NCBI RefSeq assembly: GCF_902827225.1
Contig: NZ_LR792632.1
Coordinates: 763,030-827,029 of the forward strand
DNA: 64,000 nucleotides
DNA from: Methanocaldococcus lauensis
GTDB lineage: Archaea; AGJL01; Methanococci; Methanococcales; Methanocaldococcaceae
Reading direction: 5' to 3'
This document shows, piece by piece, positions 39,577 to 49,006 of the stretch. The notes beneath the pieces are model-generated. The model was given only the letters and a program-made list of their open reading frames with translations. It did no database searches and was not told where the DNA came from. Position 1 is the stretch's first letter, and each line of letters starts with the position of its first letter. Position numbers and translations under genes: made by a program.

Positions 39577-39580
39577 CAAT

Positions 39581-39889
39581 ATGAATATATTAAAGGGTAG
39601 TGTATTAAAAGTTTTCGGAGCTGTAGTTTTAGTAAGCATGATAGGTGTCTTAGTCGCTGAGCCTGTCGCTTTGGGTGATATTGGAGCTGCGGCATACATT
39701 TATGGAGATGCTACAGGTAATACTTTCGTTAAGAAGTTTGGCGAATATTCAACTAAAATTGGAAACGTTTATGCAGTAGGTGCTGCGGCTTTAGGAGAAG
39801 CTACTTATATATATACTATTGGAACTATTGCAGCAATTGGAATTTCAGGACCAGCACTTGCTGGAGCAGCTGTTGCTGTCTTAGCTTAA
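39581..39889 (+). CDS. Peptide precursor C (bacteriocin-like)
   Basis: A 102-residue precursor whose first 29 residues differ from A by one residue (V for A in MIGVLVAEPV). The core is Gly/Ala/Tyr-rich (GDIGAAAYIYGDATGN, then NVYAVGAAALGEATYIYTIG) and ends in a long hydrophobic tract GPALAGAAVAVLA. No cysteine. The core composition resembles circular bacteriocins most closely of the three. A membrane protein and an intact SpoIIM gene follow. Confidence 0.76.
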   Translation: MNILKGSVLKVFGAVVLVSMIGVLVAEPVALGDIGAAAYIYGDATGNTFVKKFGEYSTKIGNVYAVGAAALGEATYIYTIGTIAAIGISGPALAGAAVAVLA

Positions 39890-39928
39890 ACACTTTAACC
39901 TAATTTTTATATTTTTTAAGGTGTCATT

Positions 39929-40273
39929 ATGGTAAGTTCAATAGATTATATATTAATATTCGCAATATTTTTTATGGTTTTAGGAGCTTTTAGAAACTTT
40001 ATAAACGCATATAGACCTCTAAAAGAAAATAAAAATGCAAAAATCATAAAAAAATGGAGATTTACTATACACATTACTCCCCATGCAGACAAAAAAACAT
40101 ATCTTAATTGTATATTATGGATAAATTTTGTGATTTTAATATATAGTATAGCTCTTGGCATTATTTTGATAAAATACTCAGTAAATCCCAAAATCCTAAT
40201 AACCCCTATGTTTTTAATCACTGCATTTTCACTTTATATAATTAGTATGATATTTATTATAAAACGAAGATAG
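39929..40273 (+). CDS. Small membrane protein, cassette C
   Basis: A 114-residue protein with three predicted transmembrane segments (about residues 5-25, 56-77 and 87-108) and a basic loop between the first two. GGTGTCATT precedes the ATG. It takes the presumed immunity place in cassette C. The two other membrane proteins have four segments, so these genes probably come from different families or diverge very quickly. Confidence 0.68.
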   Translation: MVSSIDYILIFAIFFMVLGAFRNFINAYRPLKENKNAKIIKKWRFTIHITPHADKKTYLNCILWINFVILIYSIALGIILIKYSVNPKILITPMFLITAFSLYIISMIFIIKRR

Positions 40274-40286
40274 TAACTGTGAAACC

Positions 40287-40826
40287 ATGAAAAACTTTCC
40301 AATAATATTAACAATTTTAATCTTCTCAATAGGATTCATATCTGGTTTTATATTCATAAATGACTTTTCAAAAAACTACAAAGAAGAAGAAATAAATCAA
40401 AAGTTAAATATAAAATTTAATTTTCCTTTTATATTAACAAACAACTTAAAAGTTATATTTTTAATGTTAGCAGGTTCTATAACTTTTGGTTTATCCACTT
40501 TTATAAACTTAATATTCAACGGTTTTAATGTAGGTGTTTTAATTGGTTCGACTTTCCAAACTAATGAACCTTTAAAATTAATTTTAGCCTTAATTCTTCC
40601 ACACGGCATATTTGAAATTCCGGCAATGCTTATATCTGCACTTGCTGGGTTTAAGATTCCTTATGAAATAACTCTCTATTTATTAGACAAAAAACAAAAA
40701 CCACTTACAGAAGAAGATATAAAAGAATTCTTAAAATTAGCATTAATTTCAATAATATTAATTGTTATAGCCGCTTTCGTAGAGGTTTATATTACACCAA
40801 AAGTAGCAAATTATTTATTAACATAA
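40287..40826 (+). CDS. SpoIIM/DUF95-family membrane protein, copy C
   Basis: A 179-residue membrane protein nearly identical to copy B (differences such as FPIILT for LPIILT, AMLISALAG for ALLISAVAG and NYLLT at the end). The decayed copy A shares the NYLLT end, so A and C are closer to each other at the 3' end. It is the last gene of cassette C; the Yip1 gene starts 54 bases on. Confidence 0.88.
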   Translation: MKNFPIILTILIFSIGFISGFIFINDFSKNYKEEEINQKLNIKFNFPFILTNNLKVIFLMLAGSITFGLSTFINLIFNGFNVGVLIGSTFQTNEPLKLILALILPHGIFEIPAMLISALAGFKIPYEITLYLLDKKQKPLTEEDIKEFLKLALISIILIVIAAFVEVYITPKVANYLLT

Positions 40827-40880
40827 AATTTAAATATAACTAAATACTAATTAACCACTAAAAAAATAACGGGGGATATA

Positions 40881-41534
40881 ATGGATATAAAGGAACTCAT
40901 CTTAAATCCAAACAACTTCTTTAAAAATTTGTCTAATAAAGAAATCTCTCTTAAAGAGCCCTTTATTATTGTCTTAGTTTTCTCTATACTTTTATCAATA
41001 TACTCCTACTATACATCATCAGTTATGTTTAAAATCTTTCCTCCAGATATGCAGAGCATGTTATCATTTATGACAATTATATCAGCGATTTCAGCATTTA
41101 TTGGAGGGTTTGTGGCGTGGCTATTAATAGCAATAGTTATGCATATTATATCAATGGCATTTGGTGGGAATGGCTCTTTTAAAAGAACTTTTGAATTCAC
41201 TGGCTATGGATTTTTACCTAATTTAATTGCTTTATGTATAACTATACCAATTGGATACTATTTCCTATCAAATGTTCATATTCCTACATTATCAATGGAA
41301 CAACTACAAAACCCTATTATTGTTAAAATGGTTATGAAACAGATATTTCCAAAAACTTTAATATACACCAATACATTAATAGGATTTGCTGTAACGATAT
41401 GGAACTTATATATATGGACTTATGCTATAAAATATGCAAGAAACTTAGAGTTAAAGAAGGCATTTATAACTGCATTAATCCCAACAGTTATATTTGGTTT
41501 ATATCAACTATACAGTGTATTAAAATTTCTATAA
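40881..41534 (+). CDS. Yip1-domain membrane protein
   Basis: A 217-residue protein with five predicted transmembrane segments and the Yip1 domain pattern: an N-terminal DIKELILNPNNFFKNL, FIGGFVAWLLIAIVMHIISMAFGGNGSFKRTFEFTGYGFLPNL and an RNLELKKAF loop. Bacterial and archaeal Yip1 proteins often neighbour ABC exporters. GGGGGAT precedes the ATG. It starts a run of five tightly spaced genes ending with the ABC permease, which probably form one operon. Confidence 0.85.
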   Translation: MDIKELILNPNNFFKNLSNKEISLKEPFIIVLVFSILLSIYSYYTSSVMFKIFPPDMQSMLSFMTIISAISAFIGGFVAWLLIAIVMHIISMAFGGNGSFKRTFEFTGYGFLPNLIALCITIPIGYYFLSNVHIPTLSMEQLQNPIIVKMVMKQIFPKTLIYTNTLIGFAVTIWNLYIWTYAIKYARNLELKKAFITALIPTVIFGLYQLYSVLKFL

Positions 41535-41548
41535 ATTGAGGGAAAAAT

Positions 41549-43069
41549 ATGAGAGAATTAAAAAATCTATTAATTACTTTTTTACTTTTTATTCTTTTAA
41601 CTCAAACCTCTGCCTATATAACATTTAAAAATATTGACTATAAAACTCAATACTTAGAGCCTTCAAAAACCTATGATTTATATGTAACATTTGAATCAGA
41701 TGAGGAGATTAACAACACCGTTGTTTATATAAAACCTTACAACCAAATGTCAGAAGAATATATTCAAATAATTAAAGGTAAGCAGTGGATAGGACATCTT
41801 TTCCCATCTGAAATTGGTGTTGCTCATTTTATTATAAAAATTAAAGATAATGCACCAAATTATGACTATAAAATGGTAGTTTATTGTAACTATACTAAAA
41901 ATGGAGAACAATACTCTGAAAATAGAATTTTTACACTTCCTGTAAGAGGAAAGGCAAATATTATAATAAAACCTAAAAGTAATATTCTAAAAGTTGGAAC
42001 TAATAAAGTTTTAATTCTATTAACTAATAAAGGAACAGGAACAGCTGAGAATATTAAAATAACCTTTCAAAATTCAAACAATTTAGTAATTTTAGGAGAC
42101 AATACTTTTACAATAACATCTTTGAGTCCTAAAATTACAACTTGCATTCCACTAACAATATTTGCTAAAAAAGAGGGAGTTTATTCTATAAATTATAAAA
42201 TATCCTACGAAAATCCTTATGATTTATTGGAATTAACTCAAAAATCAGAAACAATAAACGGGGATTCAAAAACAGAAACATTAACATATCAGAATAAAAA
42301 TATAGTTGAAAATACAGGAATTATATCATTCAATGTGTTTCCAAATAAATTAATTTCGATAAATATAAATAATCCAATAATAACAGTTGGAAAAATTAAT
42401 AATTTAACAATCACAATAAAAAATAATTATAAAGATTCTTTATTTATAGTCCAAATAAGTAAATACTTTATTGGAAATAACCAAAAAACCGTATTCATTA
42501 AAAAAGGAGAAACAAAAAATATAACATTCCAAATAAAAGTAGATAAAGAAGGAATTACCTCAATTCCCGTAGTTATATACTTTGATAACAACCAAATAGA
42601 GAAAAACTTAACGATAGATGTTATAGGAAAGGCAGATTTAGTTTTAAGTGGGATTGATGTAGAAAGTTCATTTAATGAGGTAAAAATAACAGGGGATATT
42701 GACAATATAGGAACTGGAAAGGCGAAGAGTGTTCTAATCTCAATAGTAAGAACTAAGAATATAATCCCAAAAAAGCCATATGAGAACTATTTTGTAGGAA
42801 CATTAAATCCTGATGATTATGGAAGTTTTGAATTACACTGTGTAATAAATGGAAATGTAAGCGAAATTCCAATTAAAATAACATATAGGGACGAAAATAA
42901 TAACCTAATTACTATCAATAAAACAATAAAAATTAATAAAGAAGTTATTTCCTTAAAAAATGAAAATAGTGAGGAAATTAATTATTTAGTAATAGGGATA
43001 GGAATTATATTTGTTATAGGAGTGGTTTATTTGATTTATAGAGGATTTAAAAAGGGAAAAAATGATTAA
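41549..43069 (+). CDS. Exported CARDB/COG1361-like protein with C-terminal anchor
   Basis: A 506-residue secreted protein with a signal peptide (residues 1-23), several Ig-like CARDB or NEW3-type domains (for example KANIIIKPKSNILKVGTNKV, LVLSGIDVESSFNEVKITGDIDNIGTGKA), and a C-terminal transmembrane helix followed by a basic tail (about residues 478-506). Such proteins are frequently encoded with ABC exporters in archaea and may act as the outside part of the transporter. It overlaps the ATPase gene by 8 bases. Confidence 0.85.
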   Translation: MRELKNLLITFLLFILLTQTSAYITFKNIDYKTQYLEPSKTYDLYVTFESDEEINNTVVYIKPYNQMSEEYIQIIKGKQWIGHLFPSEIGVAHFIIKIKDNAPNYDYKMVVYCNYTKNGEQYSENRIFTLPVRGKANIIIKPKSNILKVGTNKVLILLTNKGTGTAENIKITFQNSNNLVILGDNTFTITSLSPKITTCIPLTIFAKKEGVYSINYKISYENPYDLLELTQKSETINGDSKTETLTYQNKNIVENTGIISFNVFPNKLISININNPIITVGKINNLTITIKNNYKDSLFIVQISKYFIGNNQKTVFIKKGETKNITFQIKVDKEGITSIPVVIYFDNNQIEKNLTIDVIGKADLVLSGIDVESSFNEVKITGDIDNIGTGKAKSVLISIVRTKNIIPKKPYENYFVGTLNPDDYGSFELHCVINGNVSEIPIKITYRDENNNLITINKTIKINKEVISLKNENSEEINYLVIGIGIIFVIGVVYLIYRGFKKGKND

Positions 43070-43769
43070 ACTAAAAAATGTAACAAAAATCTACAAAATG
43101 GGAGATGAGACAATATATGCTTTAAAAAATGTAAATCTAACTATTGATGAGGGGGAATTTGTTTCAATTATGGGCCCTTCTGGAAGTGGAAAATCAACTT
43201 TATTAAATATTATTGGTTGTTTGGACAAACCAACAGAAGGAGAGGTTTATATTGACAATATAAGGACAAATGACTTAGATGACAATGAATTAACAAAAAT
43301 TAGGAGAGATAAAATTGGTTTTGTCTTTCAGCAATTTAATTTAATTCCTTTACTAACAGCCTTGGAAAATGTAGAACTTCCACTAATTTTTAAGTATAGA
43401 AATTCAATGAGTAAAGAAGAGAGAAGAAAAAGGGCTTTAGAGTGTTTAAAAATGGCTGAATTAGAGGAGAGATTTGCCAATCATAAGCCAAATCAATTGA
43501 GTGGGGGACAACAGCAAAGAGTAGCTATAGCGAGGGCTTTGGCAAATAATCCACCAATTATATTAGCAGATGAACCAACGGGAGCTTTAGACAGTAAGAC
43601 TGGAGAAAAGATTATGATGTTGTTAAAAAAATTAAATGAAAATGGAAAAACTATAATTGTAGTTACTCACGACCCAAATGTTGCAAGATTTGGAAATAGA
43701 ATAATTTACATTAAAGATGGAAGAATTGAGAAAGAAGAGGTATTAATTAGGGGAGATTATGATAAATAA
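43062..43769 (+). CDS. ABC transporter ATP-binding protein, LolD/MacB type
   Basis: A 235-residue ATPase with Walker A GPSGSGKST (residues 39-47), Q-loop VFQQFN, signature LSGGQQQR, Walker B IILADEPTGALD and H-loop VVTHD. The sequence type is that of MJ0796, whose dimer structure defined the ATP sandwich of ABC transporters. With the FtsX-like permease encoded nearby it should form a mechanotransducing exporter that works on the outer side of the membrane rather than moving substrate through a channel. It overlaps its neighbours on both sides. Confidence 0.95.
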   Translation: MIKLKNVTKIYKMGDETIYALKNVNLTIDEGEFVSIMGPSGSGKSTLLNIIGCLDKPTEGEVYIDNIRTNDLDDNELTKIRRDKIGFVFQQFNLIPLLTALENVELPLIFKYRNSMSKEERRKRALECLKMAELEERFANHKPNQLSGGQQQRVAIARALANNPPIILADEPTGALDSKTGEKIMMLLKKLNENGKTIIVVTHDPNVARFGNRIIYIKDGRIEKEEVLIRGDYDK

Positions 43770-44157
43770 AGAATCAAATTATGACAAAACTAAGTCAGTT
43801 ATCATAGGGATTTTTATTTTTATTTTAATGCTAATTGTTGTTGAATATCTTATTGAACTCTTTGTAATTAACTATCTACCAAAATCATCTATAAATTGGG
43901 ATAATGTAATTTATTCGTTTATATCTCCAATATGTGTATTTCTCTCTTTTTCATTATCAACATACTTTTTTTCAAAAGGTAAAGTTAAAGAGTTTGCAAA
44001 ATTCACAGTAAAATTTTTTGGAGTATCATTTATTATAGGAATTATCTTCTTATTTCTTTGGATATTTTTTAAAAGAGAGATTCCTTCAATGGGCGGCTAT
44101 ACAATAGTTGTTTTACTTTTATTTTTAGAGAATATCTTTGAAAAGTTAGATAAGTGA
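43759..44157 (+). CDS. Small membrane protein between ABC ATPase and permease
   Basis: A 132-residue protein with four predicted transmembrane segments (about residues 14-36, 50-70, 85-107 and 111-126). It overlaps the ATPase gene by 11 bases, and its stop overlaps the leader of the permease gene. Small hydrophobic proteins of this kind are typical of bacteriocin export and immunity operons, but I cannot identify the family. Confidence 0.75.
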   Translation: MINKESNYDKTKSVIIGIFIFILMLIVVEYLIELFVINYLPKSSINWDNVIYSFISPICVFLSFSLSTYFFSKGKVKEFAKFTVKFFGVSFIIGIIFLFLWIFFKREIPSMGGYTIVVLLLFLENIFEKLDK

Positions 44158-44162
44158 TATTT

Positions 44163-45260
44163 ATGTATTTTGAAATGGCTAAGAGAAATTTAAAAAGGCA
44201 TTTTTTGAGAAGTATTTTAGCATTGTTAGGGATAATTATTGGAGTAGCGGCAATATCTTCATTAGGAATTTTGGGAGGAGGATTAAAACAAGGAATTATG
44301 GAAAATTTGGGAAGTATTTCAAATTATATTATAATATTTCCAAATTATCAGAATGGATATACATCAATTGATAAAAAAGATATTGATAGATTAAGAATTT
44401 TAAATTGTAAGATTATTCCAATTTATGCCTCATCGGATTATGTGTATATAAAAGGTAAAAATAAAAGGGCTTATGCAAATATCTTTGGTATTGATAAAAA
44501 TGATATAAAGTATTTAAATTTAGGAGTAAAAGTTTCAGACACATCAGCTGCTGTTGATACCTTTTTTTCAAAAGTAAATGATGTTAGTATTGGAAATCAA
44601 TTGGAGATAAAAAATATATCTTTAAGAATTAATGGAATATACAATAGTACATTTCTTTTTCCAGATAACTCTTTAATTTTAACCGCAAAAACATATAAAA
44701 GATTTTATGGAAATGAGAATTATTCAAGAGTTATTTTATATGTCAAAAACATAAATGATATAAATAAAATCAAAAATGAAACTGAAAAAATCCTAAATAG
44801 GAATGAGAAAAAATATATCATTTTATCCTTAAATTCAATAATTAACAAGATTAATGACGTTATAAATAAAGTTTCTTACTTTTTAATGGGTATAGGGGCT
44901 ATTTCTCTATTAGTTGCTGGAATTGGAATTGGAAACGTTATGTTAATGAGTGTTGTTGAAAGAACAAAAGAAATTGGAGTAATGAGAAGTTTGGGAGCTT
45001 CAAAAAGAGACATTATATTATTATTTTTATATGAGGCATTAATTTTGGGGATTATTGGTTCTTTAATAGGATCATTTTTGAGTTTATTCTTTGGTTATTT
45101 AATTGTACATTATCTGTTAAAAACATCACTATCTTATTATGCAATAGTTTATATGATAATTGGAACTATATTTGGAATTTTAACTTCTTTAATCTCTGCC
45201 TTATATCCTGCATATAAAGCGGCAAATTTAGACCCAATAAAGGCGTTAAGAAATGAATAA
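44163..45260 (+). CDS. ABC transporter permease, MacB/FtsX family
   Basis: A 365-residue permease. One N-terminal transmembrane helix (about residues 12-35, [29 protein letters not shown]), a soluble extracellular MacB periplasmic-core domain to about residue 235, and three C-terminal helices with the FtsX motif [32 protein letters not shown] at 44154-44158 supports the ATG at 44163. It pairs with the ATPase gene at 43062. In AS-48-type clusters an exporter of this class gives immunity and export. Confidence 0.93.
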   Translation: MYFEMAKRNLKRHFLRSILALLGIIIGVAAISSLGILGGGLKQGIMENLGSISNYIIIFPNYQNGYTSIDKKDIDRLRILNCKIIPIYASSDYVYIKGKNKRAYANIFGIDKNDIKYLNLGVKVSDTSAAVDTFFSKVNDVSIGNQLEIKNISLRINGIYNSTFLFPDNSLILTAKTYKRFYGNENYSRVILYVKNINDINKIKNETEKILNRNEKKYIILSLNSIINKINDVINKVSYFLMGIGAISLLVAGIGIGNVMLMSVVERTKEIGVMRSLGASKRDIILLFLYEALILGIIGSLIGSFLSLFFGYLIVHYLLKTSLSYYAIVYMIIGTIFGILTSLISALYPAYKAANLDPIKALRNE

Positions 45261-45279
45261 TAAAATATTTGGTGTGATT

Positions 45280-46164
45280 ATGGAAAATTTAGAATATGAG
45301 TTAAAGATTGCTATAAATCACATATTAGAAACAAATTATCCACGAAAAGCCTTTTGGCATTTTGATGACTTAGTTGAAAATTTAAAATGTGGTATTAAAG
45401 CAGGAGATGACGCTATAGTAGTAAATAATTTTGTTTTAAATATGGAAGGTCCATATCCTCTAAAATTAGGTAGTAAAACAGCATTAATTCATACAGCATG
45501 TGATGTAGTGGCAATGGGGGCTAAGCCAAAATTTGCATTAAATGCTATTCAAGCAAAAAATGAAGATGAGATAAAATATGCTGTTAATGGGTTAAGAAAG
45601 CAGAGTGTTGGCTTAAATATTCCAATAATTGGGGGAAATACTCAGACAATTGAAGGTCTAAAATCTTGCATTTCAGTAGCTGTTTTTGGGGAGTTAATTG
45701 ACGAAAATTTAATAATAAGGGATGGAGGGGCTAAGGAAGGAGATTTATTAATTATGCTTGGAGATCCTGTAGAGGGCGATGTTGGAGAAAGAATTTATAA
45801 AGCAAAGAAAAAATTTGATACATACTTAGAAATTTTAAATAAAAATATTAAAATAAACGCCTGTAAAGATGCTTCAAGAGGAGGATGGTTAGGTAACCTA
45901 TTGGAAATGTTAATTAAATCAAAGAAAGGGGCTAATATATATTCTCTCCCATATCCAAGAGCTACAAGATACTTGGGAACTTATATATTAGCAGTTCCAG
46001 AGGAAGAATATAAAAAAGTAGTTGATATTGCTGTAAAAAATAGATGTCCTATAATATTGTTTGGTAAGATATTGGAAAGACCAAGTTTGATTATAGGCAC
46101 AAAGGAATATATATCAGAAAGTGATATGCTAAAATTGATAAAAAATTTTCCATATAAGTATTAA
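45280..46164 (+). CDS. AIR synthase-related protein, probable methanogenesis marker 2
   Basis: A 294-residue protein of the PurM/SelD ATP-binding fold. GDDAIVV, HTACDVVAMGAKPKF, GGNTQTI and DASRGGWLGNLLEMLI are the conserved segments. The substrate-phosphorylating Cys or Sec loop of SelD is absent, so it is not selenophosphate synthetase. Its position just before methanogenesis marker 15 and its composition suit marker protein 2. GGTGTGAT is 2 bases from the ATG at 45280; the frame is open upstream to 45253, inside the permease gene. Confidence 0.8.
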   Translation: MENLEYELKIAINHILETNYPRKAFWHFDDLVENLKCGIKAGDDAIVVNNFVLNMEGPYPLKLGSKTALIHTACDVVAMGAKPKFALNAIQAKNEDEIKYAVNGLRKQSVGLNIPIIGGNTQTIEGLKSCISVAVFGELIDENLIIRDGGAKEGDLLIMLGDPVEGDVGERIYKAKKKFDTYLEILNKNIKINACKDASRGGWLGNLLEMLIKSKKGANIYSLPYPRATRYLGTYILAVPEEEYKKVVDIAVKNRCPIILFGKILERPSLIIGTKEYISESDMLKLIKNFPYKY

Positions 46165-46219
46165 AAATAAATATTAAAAACTACTAAAAATACTATAATG
46201 AATTATGAAGGTGTAAAGT

Positions 46220-47458
46220 ATGATAAAGATTGCATTATTAACATGCGGTGCAGAATGGAGCGGAGTTTATCGTGAAATAGAAAAAGCGGCTAATAGTGTT
46301 GGAGGAGAGTTAGTTTTTCCAGAAGTCGATTTATCGTATATTGATGAAGTTGAAGAAAGATTAGGTTTTAAGGTAGGATCTGCAAATTTAAAACTAATGT
46401 TTGCAAGGGCAATGTCAATTATTGAAGGAAATACAGATGCTGAGGCAGTGTTTATAGCAACATGTTTTAGATGTGCAGAAGGTGCATTGGTTAGAAATGA
46501 AGTTAGAAAACTTATTCAGCAGAATACCAATTTACCAGTTGTTATGTATTCTTTTACTGAAAGAACTAAGGCTTCTGAGTTATTAACAAGAATGGAAGCA
46601 TTAACTACAATCGTTGAAAGAAAATCATTACTCGCAAGAAAGAAACAGGAAGGTATAAGTTTAGGAATAGATAGTGGTTCTACAACTACAAAGGCAGTTG
46701 TTATGATAGATGACGATGTTGCAGGAACTGGTTGGATCTATACTAAGGATGTAATTGGCTCTGCTAAAGAGGCAGTTGATAATGCATTAAAAGAGGCGGG
46801 AATATCATTAGATCAAGTAGAAACTATTGGAACAACTGGATATGGGAGATACACAGTTGGAAAATACTTTAATGCTGATTTAATACAAGAAGAATTAACT
46901 GTTAACTCAAAAGGAGCGGCATATTTGGCGGATAAGCAGGAAGGGGAGGCAACTGTTATAGACATTGGAGGGATGGATAATAAGGCTATCTCATTATATG
47001 ATGCTATTCCTGATGGTTTCACTATGGGGGGAATCTGTGCTGGTGCAAGTGGTAGATTCTTTGAGATAACTGCAAGAAGGTTGGGGGTTTCTCTACAGGA
47101 GTTAGGAGAGTTGGCAGCAAAAGGTGATTGGAGAAAAATAAAAATGAATAGTTATTGTATTGTCTTTGGTATTCAAGATTTAGTTACAGCCTTAGCTGAA
47201 GGTGCAAAACCAGAAGATGTTGCTGCTGCTGCGGCTCACTCAGTTGCTGAGCAAGTTTTTGAGCAACAACTTCAAGAGGTAGATGTTAGAGATCCAGTAA
47301 TATTGGTTGGAGGTAGTAGTTTGTTAAAAGGTTTAGTTTTAGCAATGGAAGAAGTTTTAGGAAGAAAGATTATTGTTCCAAGATACTCTCAATTAATTGG
47401 AGCTGTTGGAGCCGCTTTATTAGCATCTGGATTTAGATATAAAAAGATAAAATCATAA
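46220..47458 (+). CDS. Methanogenesis marker protein 15, BcrA/D-type ATPase
   Basis: A 412-residue protein. The C-terminal 270 residues are an ASKHA-type ATPase like the activators of 2-hydroxyacyl-CoA dehydratases ([64 protein letters not shown]); the first 145 residues are an additional domain specific to methanogens ([27 protein letters not shown]). The CAGASGRF loop suggests a [4Fe-4S] cluster shared by a dimer. The family occurs only in methanogens and relatives and is thought to serve methyl-coenzyme M reductase maturation. Confidence 0.93.
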   Translation: MIKIALLTCGAEWSGVYREIEKAANSVGGELVFPEVDLSYIDEVEERLGFKVGSANLKLMFARAMSIIEGNTDAEAVFIATCFRCAEGALVRNEVRKLIQQNTNLPVVMYSFTERTKASELLTRMEALTTIVERKSLLARKKQEGISLGIDSGSTTTKAVVMIDDDVAGTGWIYTKDVIGSAKEAVDNALKEAGISLDQVETIGTTGYGRYTVGKYFNADLIQEELTVNSKGAAYLADKQEGEATVIDIGGMDNKAISLYDAIPDGFTMGGICAGASGRFFEITARRLGVSLQELGELAAKGDWRKIKMNSYCIVFGIQDLVTALAEGAKPEDVAAAAAHSVAEQVFEQQLQEVDVRDPVILVGGSSLLKGLVLAMEEVLGRKIIVPRYSQLIGAVGAALLASGFRYKKIKS

Positions 47459-47543
47459 CTTTGGTAAGAGTTTTAAATAAATTTTTATCTTTGATTTTAT
47501 TAACTTTTTATTTAAATTTATTTAATTTTAGGAAGGGATGGCT

Positions 47544-48110
47544 ATGGCTGAGATTATTGTTCAATGCGATGATAAAGCTGGAAAGGAAATATATACGAAA
47601 GTTATACAAACTGCATTGGAAGATTTGTTATTAGGAAAATCAATAATTAGAGTAGAATTTATTGCTAAAGAAAAAGAACCTTATTTTATATTGGGAGTTC
47701 TTCCAAAACCAACAAGAAAGATGATTAAAATAAGAGATTTTGCTGAAATTGTGGAACAAAAAAAACAAGATGGTAAAACCATATATAAGTTAAAGATAAC
47801 TGATGAAACCTATGTTCCATACTTATTAAAAAAGATACATGTTATAGAGCAACCTTCAAGATTTGAGATTATAACTGATTCTGAAATTGATTTAGATATG
47901 GATATCTACGATACTCAGAAAGATTTTATAGATAAAGTAATGGATTTTATGAACAGAGTTTTTCCTGAGGGTATGAGGATCAGAAACACATACATAGACA
48001 AGGCTATTGTTTCAATAGCCTCTGAAAGACCATTTAAACCCGAAGAAATAGAAGAGGCTTTAAAATTAAAAGAAAAATTAGAGACAATGAATACCGCTGG
48101 ATATTATTAA
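47544..48110 (+). CDS. Methanogenesis marker protein 17
   Basis: A 188-residue protein found beside marker 15 in many methanogens, with motifs AEIIVQCDDKAGKEIYTKVIQTAL, PYFILGVLPKPTRKMIKIRDFAEI and EGMRIRNTYIDKA. It has been reported as part of the ATP-driven activation complex of methyl-coenzyme M reductase together with A2 (AtwA), which is also encoded in this window. GGAAGGGAT lies before two ATGs two codons apart; 47544 gives the better spacing, 47538 is the alternative. Confidence 0.82.
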   Translation: MAEIIVQCDDKAGKEIYTKVIQTALEDLLLGKSIIRVEFIAKEKEPYFILGVLPKPTRKMIKIRDFAEIVEQKKQDGKTIYKLKITDETYVPYLLKKIHVIEQPSRFEIITDSEIDLDMDIYDTQKDFIDKVMDFMNRVFPEGMRIRNTYIDKAIVSIASERPFKPEEIEEALKLKEKLETMNTAGYY

Positions 48111-48176
48111 ATTATATTTTTTATTTTATATATTTTTATTTAAATATTTAAATGTATAGATTTATGTATTTACAAT

Positions 48177-48509
48177 ACTTTACTATAATATAATAATATA
48201 CTTTACTATAATATAATAATATACTTTACTATAATATAATAATATACTTTACTATAATATAATAATATACTTTACTATAATATAATAATATACTTTACTA
48301 TAATATAATAATATACTTTACTATAATATAATAATATACTTTACTATAATATAATAATATACTTTACTATAATATAATAATATACTTTACTATAATATAA
48401 TAATATACTTTACTATAATATAATAATATACTTTACTATAATATAATAATATACTTTACTATAATATAATAATATACTTTACTATAATATAATAATATAC
48501 TTTACTATA
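48177..48509 (+). repeat. 23-bp minisatellite, 14 perfect copies plus a partial
   Basis: The unit starts ACTTTACTATAATATAATAA and repeats at exact 23-base steps from 48177 to 48499, with an 11-base partial at the end. I see no base differences between copies. It fills most of the 485-base gap between the marker 17 gene and the roadblock gene. Each unit has the TATA-like words TATAATATAA, so it may serve as a multi-site promoter region. The rest of the gap (48110-48176 and 48510-48595) is plain A+T-rich sequence. Confidence 0.97.
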
Positions 48510-48595
48510 CGAAAATTTTAAATAGTTGACTTGTTAAAATAATTACTTCAAAAATTTAAAGTAAAATAATATGTTGTTGAATATTGAGGGAAAAA

Positions 48596-48940
48596 ATGAT
48601 AGATAGAGTATTAGTAGAATTAAATAAGACAGAAGGGATTAAAGGTTCAATGGTTGTAGGAAAAGATGGTTTAGTTATAGCCTCACAATTGCCAGGAAAT
48701 GTCGATGCTGAACTTGTAGGGGCTATGGCATCTGCGGCATTTGGGGCTTCTGAAAGAACAATATCAGAAATAGGGATGGGTAATTTAGAGCAGGCAATGG
48801 TTGAAGGAGAGCATGGAAAAATATTGATGATTGATGCAGGAGAAGGAATTTTAGTCGTTTTAACAGATGCAAAAGTTAATTTAGGTTTAATTAGAATTAA
48901 CATGAAAAGAGCCGCTGAAAAGATAAAGGCTATGATTTAA
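48596..48940 (+). CDS. Roadblock/LC7 domain protein
   Basis: A 114-residue single-domain protein with the roadblock fold (IDRVLVELNKTEGIKGSMVVGKDGLVIASQLPGNVDAELVGAMASAAFGASERTI). In archaea and bacteria (MglB) roadblock proteins regulate small GTPases or act as scaffolds. TTGAGGGAAAAA is upstream: the GAGGGA is used as the site for the ATG at 48596 rather than the TTG being a start. It is followed by an unknown protein 66 bases on. Confidence 0.9.
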   Translation: MIDRVLVELNKTEGIKGSMVVGKDGLVIASQLPGNVDAELVGAMASAAFGASERTISEIGMGNLEQAMVEGEHGKILMIDAGEGILVVLTDAKVNLGLIRINMKRAAEKIKAMI

Positions 48941-48964
48941 ACATTAAAAATAAAGTTTAAATCT

Positions 48965-48987
48965 ACCACCTTCAATATGGAGGTGGT
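48965..48987 (+). promoter_or_regulatory. Hairpin over the ribosome-binding site of the next gene
   Basis: ACCACC (48965-48970) pairs with GGTGGT (48982-48987) across an 11-base loop. The 3' arm is part of a GGAGGTGGT ribosome-binding site, so pairing would block it. An ATG (48977) lies in the loop. The arrangement resembles the CCACC/GGTGG hairpin of the peptide leaders but without the kink-turn. Confidence 0.5.
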
Positions 48988-49006
48988 GTATTTGGAGGGA
49001 TACAGT

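Larger units (their letters stand above)
39338..39580 (+). repeat. Long direct repeat, copy C (upstream of peptide C)
   Basis: Counterpart of 37768-38020. Differences are mostly single bases and small indels in A+T runs; both palindromes and the leader stems are kept. It begins 14 bases after the stop of SpoIIM copy B. Confidence 0.9.

Noticed and set aside
45280..46164. SelD (selenophosphate synthetase), attractive because of the selenoprotein
   Set aside because: The PurM/SelD fold is present, but the glycine-rich Cys/Sec loop of SelD near the N-terminus is missing and the neighbours are methanogenesis markers.
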